A stretch of DNA of 64,000 nucleotides from Leptotrichia sp. oral taxon 498 (lineage in GTDB: Bacteria > Fusobacteriota > Fusobacteriia > Fusobacteriales > Leptotrichiaceae): contig NZ_CP016753.1 in the NCBI RefSeq assembly GCF_002240055.1, positions 186,001-250,000 of the forward strand, written 5' to 3'. This document shows, piece by piece, positions 28,701 to 38,328 of the stretch (position 1 is the stretch's first letter; every line of letters starts with the position of its first letter). Made by a program: the position numbers and the translations under genes. The notes beneath the pieces were generated by a model. The model was not told the DNA's origin, did no database searches, and saw nothing but the letters and a program-made list of their open reading frames with translations.

Positions 28701-29353
28701 ATTTTTTTGTAAAGCCTTGCCTTTTTTTGTTCAATTTTAAGTTCTTCCACTCTTTTTGACAAACTTTTTTCCACATAGTCTATTTTCTCAATTTCATTTT
28801 TGACATTTTCAAGTTTTTTCGTAGCTTCTTCCTTCTCATTCTTAGCCTTTTTAACTCCAGCTGCTTCCTCAATTATTTCTCTAAGCTCTTTTGGCGAAGA
28901 CCCAATTATCCGCTCAACTCGTCCTTGACCAATCACAGAATAAGCCTGTTTCCCAATTCCTGTATCCAAAAACAAGTTGTGAATATCTTTTAGCCGAATT
29001 CTTTCGTTATTCAAAAAATATTGATTTTCCCCACTTTTAAAAATTTTCCGAGTGATTTTCACATCTGTAAAATCAATGTCCAAATATTTATCGTCGTTGT
29101 TAATATAAAGACTGACTTCTGCTTGATTTTTTGCCTTTTTATTTTTTCCTCCAGAAAAAATCACATCTGAACTCTCTTTCGCCCTAATATTTTTATAACT
29201 CTGCTCTCCCAAAACCCACAGAATTGCATCCAGAATATTACTTTTTCCACTCCCATTCGGTCCCACAATTGAAGTTATTCCGCTGTCAAATTCAATTATT
29301 GTTTTATTTGCAAACGACTTAAAGCCGTTTATCTCCAATGCCTTTAAATACAT
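25746..29353 (-). pseudogene. smc: Chromosome segregation protein SMC, split at an A7 run
   Basis: Two consecutive minus-strand ORFs form one SMC. The first has MYLKALEINGFKSF, Walker A GPNGSGKSN, an N-terminal coiled coil, and the hinge (GVVGAFVNLIEIPFGFEAAI, SGGMFQDIV). It stops at 26921. The second gives the rest of the coiled coil and the head with LSGGEKSMLAVSF and Walker B FTFFDEIEAALDEKN. At T7 (26951-26957) a -1 shift on A-AAA-AAA joins the frames as ...LIKK-IDEYIKENNLKLEKLK. The joined protein would be about 1200 residues, normal for SMC. Because smc is usually important, an assembly indel or programmed slippage is more likely than true loss. The start is the ATG at 29353 after AAAGGA. 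Confidence 0.85.
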
Positions 29354-29487
29354 CGCTTTTCCTTTCAAAAATTTTATTTTTTTAATATCTATAACCTAGT
29401 TTTTATTTTATATTATTTTTTTTATTTTATCACAAGTAAAAAAATACTTCAAACTAAAAAGTTAATGTCGCTAAATAATAATTATTG

Positions 29488-29496
29488 TGATATAAT
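29488..29496 (+). promoter_or_regulatory. Extended -10 promoter of holA
   Basis: TGATATAAT, an extended -10 without a clear -35, about 110 bases before holA. Confidence 0.45.
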
Positions 29497-29605
29497 TTTA
29501 GAACATAAAGTTAGAATATTAAAATAAATAAATAAAGAAAGAAAAAAAAATAAAATTAAATAAATAAAATTAAAAAAAATAACAAAAATTTTGAAAAGAG
29601 GAAAA

Positions 29606-30601
29606 ATGATTTATTTTATTGGTGGGACAAAATTTAGAGAATTTAAATATTTTGAAATTTTAAATAAATTGAGAGAAAAAAATCCTAATATCTCTGAGAG
29701 CTTTTTTGATGCAGAACTTAAGGAAGATGAAAATTTTTTGGAAAAACTTATGACAAATTCTATCTTTTCTTCGCAGGAACTTGTCGTGTTAAAAAGAGCG
29801 CAAAAAATAAAAAAATTTGAAACATTTTTGAAAAACATCGCTAATTTGGATATAATAAATAAGCAAATTATTATTGACTATGAAAAAGAAGATGGAAAAT
29901 TGAATGCCGAGCTAAAAAAAGTTCTTGATAAACTTGAAAAAGATAAAAAAATTAAAAATTTTTTGTTTTTAAAAGACGAAGATATTGAAATACAAAATTA
30001 TGTTATGCTTGAGCTGAAAATAAATAAAAAAAATGCTAGTTCACTTTTGGAAATGATTGGAACAAATCCTTTTAAAGTGAAAAATGAAATTGAAAAAATA
30101 AAAATTTTTTTAGATGGAGAAAAATTTGATTTAAAAAAACTAAAGAATATTATTTCTATAGAAAAAGAATATAAAATTTACGAAATAACTAAAGAAATTT
30201 TATCAAATAGAATAAATGAAGTTATGAAATATTTGGAGCAAACTAAGGAATATATGGGAGTGCTTTATTCACTGTATAACGAATTGGAAGTTTTATATAA
30301 AATAAAAATTTTAAAAAAAGAAGGTAAACAATTTAGCTCTAATTATAACACTTTTAAAATTCAGTTTGAAAAAGTAAAAGAAGCATTTAAAATAAATAAC
30401 AGAATTCCAAATTCGTATGCTATTTTCAAAAAATTGGAATTAGAGAAAAATTATAGTTTAGAAAGTTTAAAAAAATTGGTATATCGCTCCTGGGAAATTG
30501 AAAATTCTATAAAAACTGGAAAAATTGAGATGAGTGCTGGAGTCGAAAGGCTAATAATGCAGATTTCTTCACTTTATAAGATAGACTGTATAATAAAATG
30601 A
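29606..30601 (+). CDS. holA: DNA polymerase III delta subunit
   Basis: 331 residues. The clamp-loader delta fold: N-terminal MIYFIGGTKFREFKYFEILN, the strand pattern SSQELVVLKRAQKIKKFE, then FKVKNEIEKIKIFLDG (the family's NElEKl segment) and a C-terminal helical collar domain. It opens the beta clamp within the tau-delta-delta' complex. The sequence is divergent and Lys-rich but end-to-end in length. ATG 29606 follows AGAGGAAAA; the TTG at 29591 is less likely. Confidence 0.8.
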   Translation: MIYFIGGTKFREFKYFEILNKLREKNPNISESFFDAELKEDENFLEKLMTNSIFSSQELVVLKRAQKIKKFETFLKNIANLDIINKQIIIDYEKEDGKLNAELKKVLDKLEKDKKIKNFLFLKDEDIEIQNYVMLELKINKKNASSLLEMIGTNPFKVKNEIEKIKIFLDGEKFDLKKLKNIISIEKEYKIYEITKEILSNRINEVMKYLEQTKEYMGVLYSLYNELEVLYKIKILKKEGKQFSSNYNTFKIQFEKVKEAFKINNRIPNSYAIFKKLELEKNYSLESLKKLVYRSWEIENSIKTGKIEMSAGVERLIMQISSLYKIDCIIK

Positions 30602-30666
30602 AACTCATTATAATTTCGTGTTAAAATATTAATAACCACAAAAACATTAACAAGAGGAAATACATC

Positions 30667-30975
30667 ATGAGTTGTAAATATTTTACTATAAATGCGAAAA
30701 ATAAACTAGAGGTTCTGCTAGAAAAAAACTACAAAATAAAAGAGAGTTGCTGAGATTTTTAAAAAAAGTCAGGGCTACTATTTATCGGGAAATTAAGAGA
30801 CTTAAAGGTGAATATTGTACTAAAAAAGCTCAGATAAATGCCAATAATAAAGTCTGTAAAAAAGGCAGAAACTTACAAAATTACTTCTGAATTAAAGTAT
30901 TTAATAGAGTCCAAGCTTTATAAAATATGGTCGCCAGAACAAATTGCAGAAAGAGAATTGCAATTTATAATATAA
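30667..30975 (+). pseudogene. IS30-family transposase remnant (N-terminal)
   Basis: It starts MSCKYFTINAKNKLEVLLEK NYKIK, then in shifted frames ATIYREIKRLKGEYCTKKAQ and LYKIWSPEQIAERELQF. This is the helix-turn-helix and early region of IS30 transposases with several frameshifts; the DDE domain is missing. A related smaller piece lies at 34420. Confidence 0.8.
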
Positions 30976-31028
30976 AAAAATAAAAACCCCAAAATATTTT
31001 ATTTAGAGGCTTTTTTTATTTTTTCTAG

Positions 31029-31787
31029 TTATATTGAATAAATATCCGTTTCACTCTCAGAATATCTTTTCAAAAAATTTTGTAACCTCTTATTTTGAGA
31101 ATTAACAAAAATTTCTTCAGGCTTTCCTTCTTCTATAATTGTTCCACCATCCATAAATACTATATAATCAGATACTTCTCTTGCAAACTGCATTTCATGG
31201 GTAACAATTATCATTGTCATATTTTCTTTTACCATATCTTTTATAACTTTCAGAACTTCTCCGATAAGTTCAGGATCAAGTGCTGAAGTTGGCTCGTCAA
31301 GTAAAATTACTTTTGGACTCATTGCAACCGCCCTTGCGATTCCTACCCTTTGCTGCTGTCCTCCAGAAAGCTGATTTGGATAAAATTCGGCTTTATCTTT
31401 TAATCCCACTTTTTCAAGCATTTTTAATCCAATTTCTGTTGCTTCATTCCTATTCATTTTTTTTACAATTAAAAGACCCTCAATTACATTTTCCAAAGCA
31501 GTTTTATTTTTGAATAAATTATAATTCTGAAAAACCATTGTCGTATTTTTTCTAAGTCTGTTTATATCTTTTTTATTTATTTTGCTCAAGTCAAATGTTT
31601 CGTTTCCAAAAGTTATTGTTCCTGATGAAGCTGTTTCAAGAAAATTAAGGCTTCGTAAAAATGTTGATTTTCCAGATCCGCTCGGTCCTATGATACTTAT
31701 TACCTGTCCTTTTTCTATTTTAAAGTTTATTCCTTTCAAAACTTCATTTTTTCCAAAAGACAATTTTAGATTTTCAACCTTTATCAT
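31029..31787 (-). CDS. Polar amino acid ABC transporter, ATP-binding protein
   Basis: About 252 residues. Walker A GPSGSGKST, Q-loop MVFQNYNLF, signature LSGGQQQRVGIARAVAM, Walker B VILLDEPTSALDPEL, H-loop TH in IIVTHEMQFA. It belongs to the GlnQ/HisP/TcyC class that powers polar amino acid uptake. The ATG at 31787 directly follows the permease stop, with AGGTGG eight bases upstream. The substrate within this class is not readable from sequence. Confidence 0.93.
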   Translation of the reverse strand: MIKVENLKLSFGKNEVLKGINFKIEKGQVISIIGPSGSGKSTFLRSLNFLETASSGTITFGNETFDLSKINKKDINRLRKNTTMVFQNYNLFKNKTALENVIEGLLIVKKMNRNEATEIGLKMLEKVGLKDKAEFYPNQLSGGQQQRVGIARAVAMSPKVILLDEPTSALDPELIGEVLKVIKDMVKENMTMIIVTHEMQFAREVSDYIVFMDGGTIIEEGKPEEIFVNSQNKRLQNFLKRYSESETDIYSI

Positions 31788-31788
31788 T

Positions 31789-32502
31789 CTACAGTCCACC
31801 TACTCTCAATTTCTTTTCCACAATTCCCATGACTTTTTCCACAATTATGCAAACAACCCAGTAAATTCCAGCAACAACAATATATGCCTCAAAAATATCC
31901 AGCCCTGAAGCTGATATTATTTTTGCTTTTCCCATCATTTCCACAATTGAAACTGTAAAAGCAAGTGAGGAATCCTTTATCAGACTTATGAAAGTATTTC
32001 CAAAATTAGGAAAAGTTATTATAATCGCCTGTGGAAGCACAATTCTTCTCATTGCCTGCCATTTTGTCATTCCAATAGACAATGCAGCTTCAACTTGCCC
32101 TTTATCCACCGACTGAATTGCCGCCCTGAATGTTTCTGACAGATAACCTGATACATTTAAAATAAATGCCACATAAACAAATATAATCGCAGGAATATTA
32201 TTCACATCTATATTAAATCCATACTTTAAATGTATATAATCTAATATTTTAGGCAATCCATAATAGGCAAGGTAAATCTGAACTAAAAGAGGTGTCCCTC
32301 TTATAAAGGACACATAAATTGTAGCAAGCCTTGTCAGCACAGGAATTTTATTTATTCTCACAAGTGCGATAAAAAAACTGAGTATCAGCGAAAATATCAT
32401 CGTAACAATCGCAATATTCAGAGTCATTGGCAATGCTTTCAGTATTTCTGGAATAGCTCTTACCATAAATCCCCAGTTTAAAAAAGGTACATTATTATTC
32501 AT
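31789..32502 (-). CDS. Polar amino acid ABC transporter, permease
   Basis: 237 residues with about five membrane helices. The N-terminal ALPMTLNIAIVTMIFSL is the HisM/GlnP family entry; FIRGTPLLVQIYLAYYGLP and the EAA loop EAALSIGMTKWQAMRRIVLP (coupling site for the ATPase) are typical. It lies between the binding protein and the ATPase, all in one operon. Confidence 0.93.
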   Translation of the reverse strand: MNNNVPFLNWGFMVRAIPEILKALPMTLNIAIVTMIFSLILSFFIALVRINKIPVLTRLATIYVSFIRGTPLLVQIYLAYYGLPKILDYIHLKYGFNIDVNNIPAIIFVYVAFILNVSGYLSETFRAAIQSVDKGQVEAALSIGMTKWQAMRRIVLPQAIIITFPNFGNTFISLIKDSSLAFTVSIVEMMGKAKIISASGLDIFEAYIVVAGIYWVVCIIVEKVMGIVEKKLRVGGL

Positions 32503-32523
32503 TACTTTTCTCCTGTTTATAAA

Positions 32524-33315
32524 TTATTTTGTATAATCTCCACCAAACCACTTTTCTGATATTTTGGCAAGCGTTCCGTCAGCTTTCATTTCAGCTAGTG
32601 CTTTATTTACTTTATTTTTCAATTCTTCGCTATCTTTTCTAAATGTGAAGTATACAGGTGTTTTTGTTACAGGCTCTCCTACGATTTCTACAAGATTTCC
32701 TCTTTGTTTTGTGAAATATCCTACTGTCAATCTGTCATTTAAAGTAGCGTCTGCTTTTCCTTGTGCAATTTCTTCAAGTGCAATTGAAACATTTCCATCA
32801 AAATAAGCATAATTTATTTCCTTATTTTTGTCAAAATCAGTCAAAGTCTTGTTATAATTGCTTCCTACTCCTGTCATAACCCTTTTACCTTTTAAATCCT
32901 CAAGTGTCTTAATGTCAGTTCTTCCCTTTTTAACGATAATTTGAGCGGCTGATACTAAATAATCATCAGAAAAAGTATATTTTTTCTCTCTTTCAGGATT
33001 TTTAGCAATTTCATTTGCAATAAAGTCAAATTTTTTCGATTCCAGTCCTAAAAACATACTATCCCAAGGTGTAGGCACAAACTCTATATCTAAATTTGCT
33101 CTTTTCCCAATTTCTTCAACAACTTCCACATCATATCCAGTTAATTTCCCACTTCCATCAGTAAACGTAAATGGTGCATAAACTCCTTCTGTTCCAACTT
33201 TCACTTTTTGTTTTCCTTCACTACTCCCACTTTTACCATTTTCCTGTTTCCCTCCACAGCTGATAAGAAATAGTCCTATCAATAAAATTCCTGTTAATTT
33301 TAAAATATTTTTCAT
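32524..33315 (-). CDS. Amino acid ABC transporter substrate-binding lipoprotein
   Basis: 263 residues. Lipoprotein signal with lipobox LISC (Cys20). Family 3 solute-binding fold: KVGTEGVYAPFTFTDGSGKL, TGYDVEVVEEIGKRANLDIE, FIANEIAKNPEREKKYTFSD, and the C-terminal KISEKWFGGDYTK. It captures a polar amino acid; cystine or glutamine-type ligands are common for this class. First gene of the three-gene operon. Confidence 0.93.
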   Translation of the reverse strand: MKNILKLTGILLIGLFLISCGGKQENGKSGSSEGKQKVKVGTEGVYAPFTFTDGSGKLTGYDVEVVEEIGKRANLDIEFVPTPWDSMFLGLESKKFDFIANEIAKNPEREKKYTFSDDYLVSAAQIIVKKGRTDIKTLEDLKGKRVMTGVGSNYNKTLTDFDKNKEINYAYFDGNVSIALEEIAQGKADATLNDRLTVGYFTKQRGNLVEIVGEPVTKTPVYFTFRKDSEELKNKVNKALAEMKADGTLAKISEKWFGGDYTK

Positions 33316-34006
33316 GATTTTCCTCCTAAAATTTTTATATTTTTTGTTTACTATTAATTTATACTAATATCCCATTTAAAAAATAGAAGTAAAATTCTAT
33401 AATAATTAATTTGATAACTTTTTAAAAAATCAAATTTAATTCTTAAGTATTCATATAAATAAGGGATTTTTATTGTGACCTTGGCTTGTCTAAGCATTTT
33501 TTTGAAACAAAAGCGAAACTCGCTAATGCTCAAACATATAGAAATAGAAAAAACTATTATTAATCATAATATCTATAAATAAAATTATAAAAGTCTTTAA
33601 GATGAATACTTAACAATAAATTTAATTAAAGGATTATTTTAATAGTTACATAGGTTGTATAATAGCATAATCCTATTAAAAATGACTTTAATTTCATAAA
33701 TTTTTTGATCCCTACTCTTTGAAACAGGAAATAGTATTAAAACAAAAAAATTTATCTTATTAAAGAAAAAAGCCGAATAAGATTATCCGGCTTTCTAGGA
33801 TGCAATCTCATTTTTCGATTTTTTTTGCTTTGAAATGAGCTTACATATAAAATTATTTCCAGTTAATTTTAAAATAAACTCTACAAATTCATGTATATTA
33901 TCATATTAAGTTATAGTTTTTTATTAATAGTATACTTAATTAACCTTTTCAATCTCTTTATTTGTATATAAAAATATTATACTATAATTTTTTTAATTTG
34001 TAAAGA
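33316..34006. other. Non-coding interval upstream of the ABC transporter
   Basis: No supported gene. On the minus strand a nested hairpin (AAGCATT...AATGCTC around GCGA/TCGC, about 33497-33533) could lie in a long ABC-operon leader. No recognised riboswitch core. Confidence 0.4.
33765..33795 (-). terminator. Terminator of the cupin gene
   Basis: AAAGCCGGATAA...TTATTCGGCTTTTTT on the minus strand gives a stem with a U tract, 210 bases beyond the cupin stop. Confidence 0.75.
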
Positions 34007-34288
34007 TTATTTTTTTATAAGTGTTTCATTAAATTCTGTATACTCCAATGCAGTACCTTTAACAAGATTCTTTCCATCAAAACCAATGATGTCGCCAGGC
34101 ACTAAAGTATGTGTTTCATCGTCATTTAAATATATTTCCAATTTCCCCTTTAAAACCGAAATTACAACATCTTCTCCTTCATGATTATGCAAAGGGATTT
34201 TTTCTCCTGAATCTAAAACTTCCTTCACCACTTTATAATTAGTCCCACTAAAAGCTAATCCACCTTGATTTTTTACTATTCCAGCCAT
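34007..34288 (-). CDS. Small cupin-domain protein
   Basis: 93 residues, a single cupin barrel: KIPLHNHEGEDVVISVLKGK carries the first motif with two His and a Glu, and the second motif (HTLVPGDIIGFDG) is weaker, so metal binding may be by fewer ligands. Function unknown; similar small cupins bind sugars or metals. ATG 34288 has GAGGAG nine bases upstream. Confidence 0.8.
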   Translation of the reverse strand: MAGIVKNQGGLAFSGTNYKVVKEVLDSGEKIPLHNHEGEDVVISVLKGKLEIYLNDDETHTLVPGDIIGFDGKNLVKGTALEYTEFNETLIKK

Positions 34289-34419
34289 TTCAATCATCTC
34301 CTCTATATTTCAAATTAACTAATATCTTTTAGCTGTACAAATATTATACTCTCATTCAAATATTTTGTAAAGCAAATTTTTTTATAACTACAACATTTGA
34401 TACTAAAAACTTTATTTAA

Positions 34420-34560
34420 ATAGAAAAATAAATCGGAGGTTCCGCTAAAAGAAAATTACAAAATAAAAGAAAGTTGATAAGATTCTTAAAAAAGATAAAG
34501 CTACTATTTATCAGAGAATTAAGAACCTTAATACTAATAAATTCAAAACCTAACCTAGAA
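34420..34560 (+). pseudogene. IS30-family transposase remnant, short
   Basis: Same N-terminal stretch as at 30667 (LKENYKIKES..., then ATIYQRIKNLNTNKF in another frame) with stops in every frame. Only about 45 residues' worth remains. The rest of 34289-34745 shows no gene. Confidence 0.65.
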
Positions 34561-34745
34561 AATGTTTGAACTACGCAACACTATTTAAAAAATTTTTACA
34601 TGAAATTAAATTTTAGGAAATCTAAAAAAATGTTGCATCTAAATATTGCAATTTATGATAAATAAAAAAATTTGACAAAAATTTAGAATTTTGCTAACAT
34701 AAACGGGTAGAAAAAATAAGATTTGAGAAAAGAAGGAGAAAAATT

Positions 34746-35756
34746 ATGTCAAGTATTTTTATACCAGAAGGTTATGACCCAAAATACGGGATAATGGAAA
34801 CAGAAATTGCAATTAAGTTCGTAAAAGATTTTTTTGAAAAAGAACTTTCAAGTGCATTAAATTTAACAAGAATATCAGCACCGTTATTCGTAAAAAAATC
34901 TTCGGGGTTAAATGACAATCTAAATGGCGTGGAAAGACCAGTTGCATTTGAAACAAAAGAAGTTCCTGACGAAACGTTAGAAATTGTACATTCACTTGCA
35001 AAATGGAAAAGAATGGCACTAAAAAGATATGGTGTGCCAGTAGGACAAGGAATTTACACAGATATGAACGCAATCAGAAGAGATGAAGATATGGACAACA
35101 CACACTCAATCTATGTTGACCAATGGGATTGGGAAAAAGTTATCACAAAAGAAGATAGAAATTTTGATTTTCTAAAAGAAACTGTTAGAAAAATATACAA
35201 AGTCTTTTTAAATACAGAAAGAGAACTTAGTGCTAGATTTGAAAAAGTAAAAATCAGTTTACCAAATGAAGTTACTTTTATAACTTCACAAGAATTAGAA
35301 AATTTATATCCAAATTTAACTCCAGAAGAAAGAGAAAACGAATTTGCAAAAAGTAGAGGAGCAATTTTCGTTATGCAAATTGGAAAAGTTTTAGCTTCTG
35401 GACAAAGACACGATGGTCGTGCTCCAGACTATGATGACTGGGAATTAAACGGAGATTTGATTTTATGGGATCCTGCATTAAATCATTCATTGGAATTATC
35501 TTCAATGGGAATCCGTGTTGACAAAGACGCACTAGAGAGACAATTAAAAGAATTGAATTTGGAAGAAAGAAAAGAATTAGATTTCCACAAACAACTTTTA
35601 AATGGAGAATTACCGCTAACAATCGGTGGAGGAATCGGACAATCAAGAATTTGCATGTTCTTTTTACAGAAAGCACACATTGGAGAAGTTCAAGCTTCAT
35701 TCTGGACTGAAGATATTAAAAAGGTTTGCCGTGAAAATGGAATAAACTTGTTATAA
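34746..35756 (+). CDS. asnA: Aspartate-ammonia ligase (asparagine synthetase A)
   Basis: 336 residues, the usual length. It makes asparagine from aspartate, ammonia and ATP through aspartyl-AMP. Class II synthetase-like core: ISAPLFVKKSSGLNDNLNGV, RPVAFE, HSLAKWKRMAL, the DMNAIRRDEDMDNTHSIYVD segment, ASGQRHDGRAPDYDDW and the closing GGGIGQSRICMFFL. All are characteristic of AsnA. Monocistronic, with terminator. Confidence 0.97.
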   Translation: MSSIFIPEGYDPKYGIMETEIAIKFVKDFFEKELSSALNLTRISAPLFVKKSSGLNDNLNGVERPVAFETKEVPDETLEIVHSLAKWKRMALKRYGVPVGQGIYTDMNAIRRDEDMDNTHSIYVDQWDWEKVITKEDRNFDFLKETVRKIYKVFLNTERELSARFEKVKISLPNEVTFITSQELENLYPNLTPEERENEFAKSRGAIFVMQIGKVLASGQRHDGRAPDYDDWELNGDLILWDPALNHSLELSSMGIRVDKDALERQLKELNLEERKELDFHKQLLNGELPLTIGGGIGQSRICMFFLQKAHIGEVQASFWTEDIKKVCRENGINLL

Positions 35757-35828
35757 AAAGTAAATTCATTAATTATAAATTTATTTAAAAATTATGTGTA
35801 GTCTATAATAAATAAATATTTTAAAATA

Positions 35829-35874
35829 AGAGACTATCCTGTAAATTTGATTTTACAAGATATAGTCTCTTTTA
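35829..35874 (+). terminator. Terminator after asnA
   Basis: AGAGACTAT...ATAGTCTCT with inner TGTAAA/TTTACA pairing, then TTTAATTTT. Confidence 0.75.
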
Positions 35875-35915
35875 ATTTTATAAAAATCTCCATAATTTCG
35901 TAATTTTAAAATAAT

Positions 35916-36350
35916 TTATTTTTTCATCTTATCATACATTTTAGCAAGTTCAAATAATCTTTTTTTTGTAATTTGTTCATATACATATATTTCAGTATTT
36001 GCTGCTCCTCTCCCAAATATCACCCCTTTTCCATTTTCATCTTTTGTTGAAGCTTCTACCTGTTGCTCTCTTTTTTTTAACCATTGACGTTGTTTATTTC
36101 TAAAATTATCTTTTTCAGTTTTAGACATTTTTTCTCTAATTAAATTGTAGACCTGAGTAAGTTCTTCATCTAGCATATCATTAAATTGTTGATTAATGTT
36201 AGTAGCTTCAACTCCAAATCCACCTCTTTCCTCAACCATTTCATCTCTAATTCTTTCATAATTTGAAATTTTTTTTCTTAAATTAGATTCATAACTTGCA
36301 AAAGTCAAAATCCCAAATATTAAAAATATTGCTAATAATATTTTCTTCAT
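35916..36350 (-). CDS. Secreted LprI/DUF1311-like protein
   Basis: 144 residues. Signal peptide (MKKILLAIFLIFGILTFAS). The mature part has the LprI-type helical pattern: FNDMLDEELTQVYNLIREKM, then RNKQRQWLKKREQQVEA and a late IYVYEQITKKRLFELA. The domain occurs in lysozyme-inhibitor lipoprotein LprI and many secreted proteins. The Cys pairs usual in the family are absent here. Periplasmic. Confidence 0.7.
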   Translation of the reverse strand: MKKILLAIFLIFGILTFASYESNLRKKISNYERIRDEMVEERGGFGVEATNINQQFNDMLDEELTQVYNLIREKMSKTEKDNFRNKQRQWLKKREQQVEASTKDENGKGVIFGRGAANTEIYVYEQITKKRLFELAKMYDKMKK

Positions 36351-36380
36351 ATTGAACCACCTTCTTTTTATAATTTTTTT

Positions 36381-36779
36381 CTATTTTACTATGATTTTTT
36401 TCACATTAACACCAAAATTCCCTCCTCCTTCATCTTCAATAGTTACACCTGTTTTTATGTATACTCTTTCAGCATTATCAATTAATTCTGAAAAATATTC
36501 TTTTTGAAGGTCACTATTGTAGTATATCCTTAGTGCAGCTCTATGGTATTCCTTATCACTATCTGTTGCATCATCTCCATAATAAGTTCTTCCATTAATT
36601 ACACATTTCTTAAACATATAATATTCTCCAGGTGTCCCATCTCCAGTTATTGACTCATTATCATAACCTGCAGCTCCCAAATAATCCGTACAATAACTTT
36701 TTGATTTCACAGTTATTCTTTGTTTTCCAAATGATAAAATTCCTATCACTAAAAATATTCCTAAAAATAATTTTTTCAC
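36381..36779 (-). CDS. Small secreted Cys-containing protein
   Basis: 132 residues from the GTG at 36779, which has AAGGAG eight bases upstream (the earlier GTG overlaps it). Signal peptide (MKKLFLGIFLVIGILSFG). The mature part has two Cys, in KSYCTDYLGAAGYDN and FKKCVINGRTYYGDD. The C-INGxxY pattern recurs in the secreted protein at 61986 (NCKINGHYF), suggesting a small paralogous family. Function unknown. It is 30 bases upstream of the LprI-like gene, likely co-transcribed. Confidence 0.65.
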   Translation of the reverse strand: MKKLFLGIFLVIGILSFGKQRITVKSKSYCTDYLGAAGYDNESITGDGTPGEYYMFKKCVINGRTYYGDDATDSDKEYHRAALRIYYNSDLQKEYFSELIDNAERVYIKTGVTIEDEGGGNFGVNVKKIIVK

Positions 36780-37003
36780 AAGAATCACTCCTTTTTTAAT
36801 CTTATTTAAAATTGAAATATTATTTATTATATATATATATATACCTTATATATATTTGTTTTTAATTATATTAAAATTAATTTAAAATAAAAATTACTCA
36901 CTTAAACTTTTACTTAAATTTTTAAATGAGTAATTTTTTTATTTTTATAATAATTTGATAATTTCAAAATCAAAACTTTACTTTTTTTATTTTTTTAAAA
37001 ATA

Positions 37004-38227
37004 TTATTTCACTTTAACAATTTTTTTCTTCCCAGCTCTCACAACCATTCCACTTTCAAGAACAACCGTGGCTTTCACATCTTTTATTGGCTCATCGTTT
37101 ATTTTGAATCCACCTTGCTGAATTAATCTTCTAGCTTCACTTGTCGTTTTTAGCAATCCTGTTTCTTTTACCAATAAATCAATGATTCCAACTTCTTTGT
37201 ATTCCAATTCAACTTCAGGCAAGTCAACATTTAAGTTTCTCTTACTGAATACATTTTCAAACCAATCTCTCGCTTCTTTAGCCGCTTCTTCACCGTAGTA
37301 AATTTTTACAACTTCAGCTCCCAATTGTTTTTTAGCTTCCATTGGATGTAAACTTCCATCTGCGATTTGTGCCTTAATTTCTTCAATTCTCTCAAAAGGG
37401 ACATCAGTTATCATTGTATAATAATTTTCCATCAATTCATCTGAAATTGACATAACTTTACCAAACATATCGTTTGGCGTATCTTTTACACCAATGTAGT
37501 TTCCTAATGATTTAGACATTTTTTCCACTCCATCAAGTCCAACCAAAATCGGCATTATCATACAAATTTGTTGCTCTTGACCAAAGTTTTTCTGTAAATC
37601 TCTTCCTCTTAACAAATTAAATTTTTGTTCAGTCGCACCTAATTCCACATCAGCGTGTAACTCAACTGAATCATACCCTTGTAAAATTGGATACATAAAC
37701 TCAATCAATGAAACTGGTTTATTTTCAGATAATCTTTTTGAAAAATCTTCTCTCGAAATCATTTGTGAAACTGTAAATTGTGACAACAAATTCAACGCAT
37801 CTGATAACGATAATTTTTCCAACCAGTCAGCATTGTAAACAACATTAATTTTATCTAAATCCAAAATTAATTTTACTTGATCCAAATATGTTTTAATATT
37901 TTCCATAACTTGTTCTTCTGACAACATTTTTCTAGTTTCAGATTTTCCAGTTGGATCTCCAATTCTTCCAGTGAAAGTTCCAATCAAGAAAAACACATCG
38001 TGCCCCAAATCTTGAAACTGTTTTAATTTTCTCAAAGGTACCGCATGTCCCAAGTGCAAATCAGACCCAGTTGGATCAATCCCCAATTTTACTCTTAATG
38101 GAGTATTAGTCGAAATTGATTTCTCCAACTTTTTCTTAAATTCATTTTCATTAATTATTTCATCGCACCCGCGACTTAAAATATTAAATTGTCTTTCTAC
38201 TTCTTGTTTAATTTCTAATTCTGTCAT
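37004..38227 (-). CDS. tyrS: Tyrosyl-tRNA synthetase
   Basis: 407 residues. Class I signature DPTGSDLHLGHAVP (HLGH at 58-61), then KMSKS in GLDGVEKMSKSLGNY, tyrosine-binding residues in QFTVSQMISREDF and LQGYDSVEL, and a C-terminal S4 RNA-binding domain (EARRLIQQGGFKINDEPI). The sequence resembles the TyrZ-type bacterial subfamily. No T-box-like leader was seen. Confidence 0.97.
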   Translation of the reverse strand: MTELEIKQEVERQFNILSRGCDEIINENEFKKKLEKSISTNTPLRVKLGIDPTGSDLHLGHAVPLRKLKQFQDLGHDVFFLIGTFTGRIGDPTGKSETRKMLSEEQVMENIKTYLDQVKLILDLDKINVVYNADWLEKLSLSDALNLLSQFTVSQMISREDFSKRLSENKPVSLIEFMYPILQGYDSVELHADVELGATEQKFNLLRGRDLQKNFGQEQQICMIMPILVGLDGVEKMSKSLGNYIGVKDTPNDMFGKVMSISDELMENYYTMITDVPFERIEEIKAQIADGSLHPMEAKKQLGAEVVKIYYGEEAAKEARDWFENVFSKRNLNVDLPEVELEYKEVGIIDLLVKETGLLKTTSEARRLIQQGGFKINDEPIKDVKATVVLESGMVVRAGKKKIVKVK

Positions 38228-38328
38228 TTTTTTATTTTTTCTCCTTATTTCTTAATTTTCTTTAATTTCTATATTTTTTTAATTTTTTTAACAAATCTAT
38301 TATTTCTCAATTTTTACTAATTTTATTT

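Noticed and set aside
31280-31908. Plus-strand ORFs inside the ABC transporter genes
   Set aside because: They lie antisense to well-supported genes and lack family motifs.
33480-33560. Riboswitch before the amino acid ABC operon
   Set aside because: Nested hairpins are present but no known aptamer core (lysine, glycine, T-box, SAM) could be recognised, and it lies about 170-240 bases from the gene.
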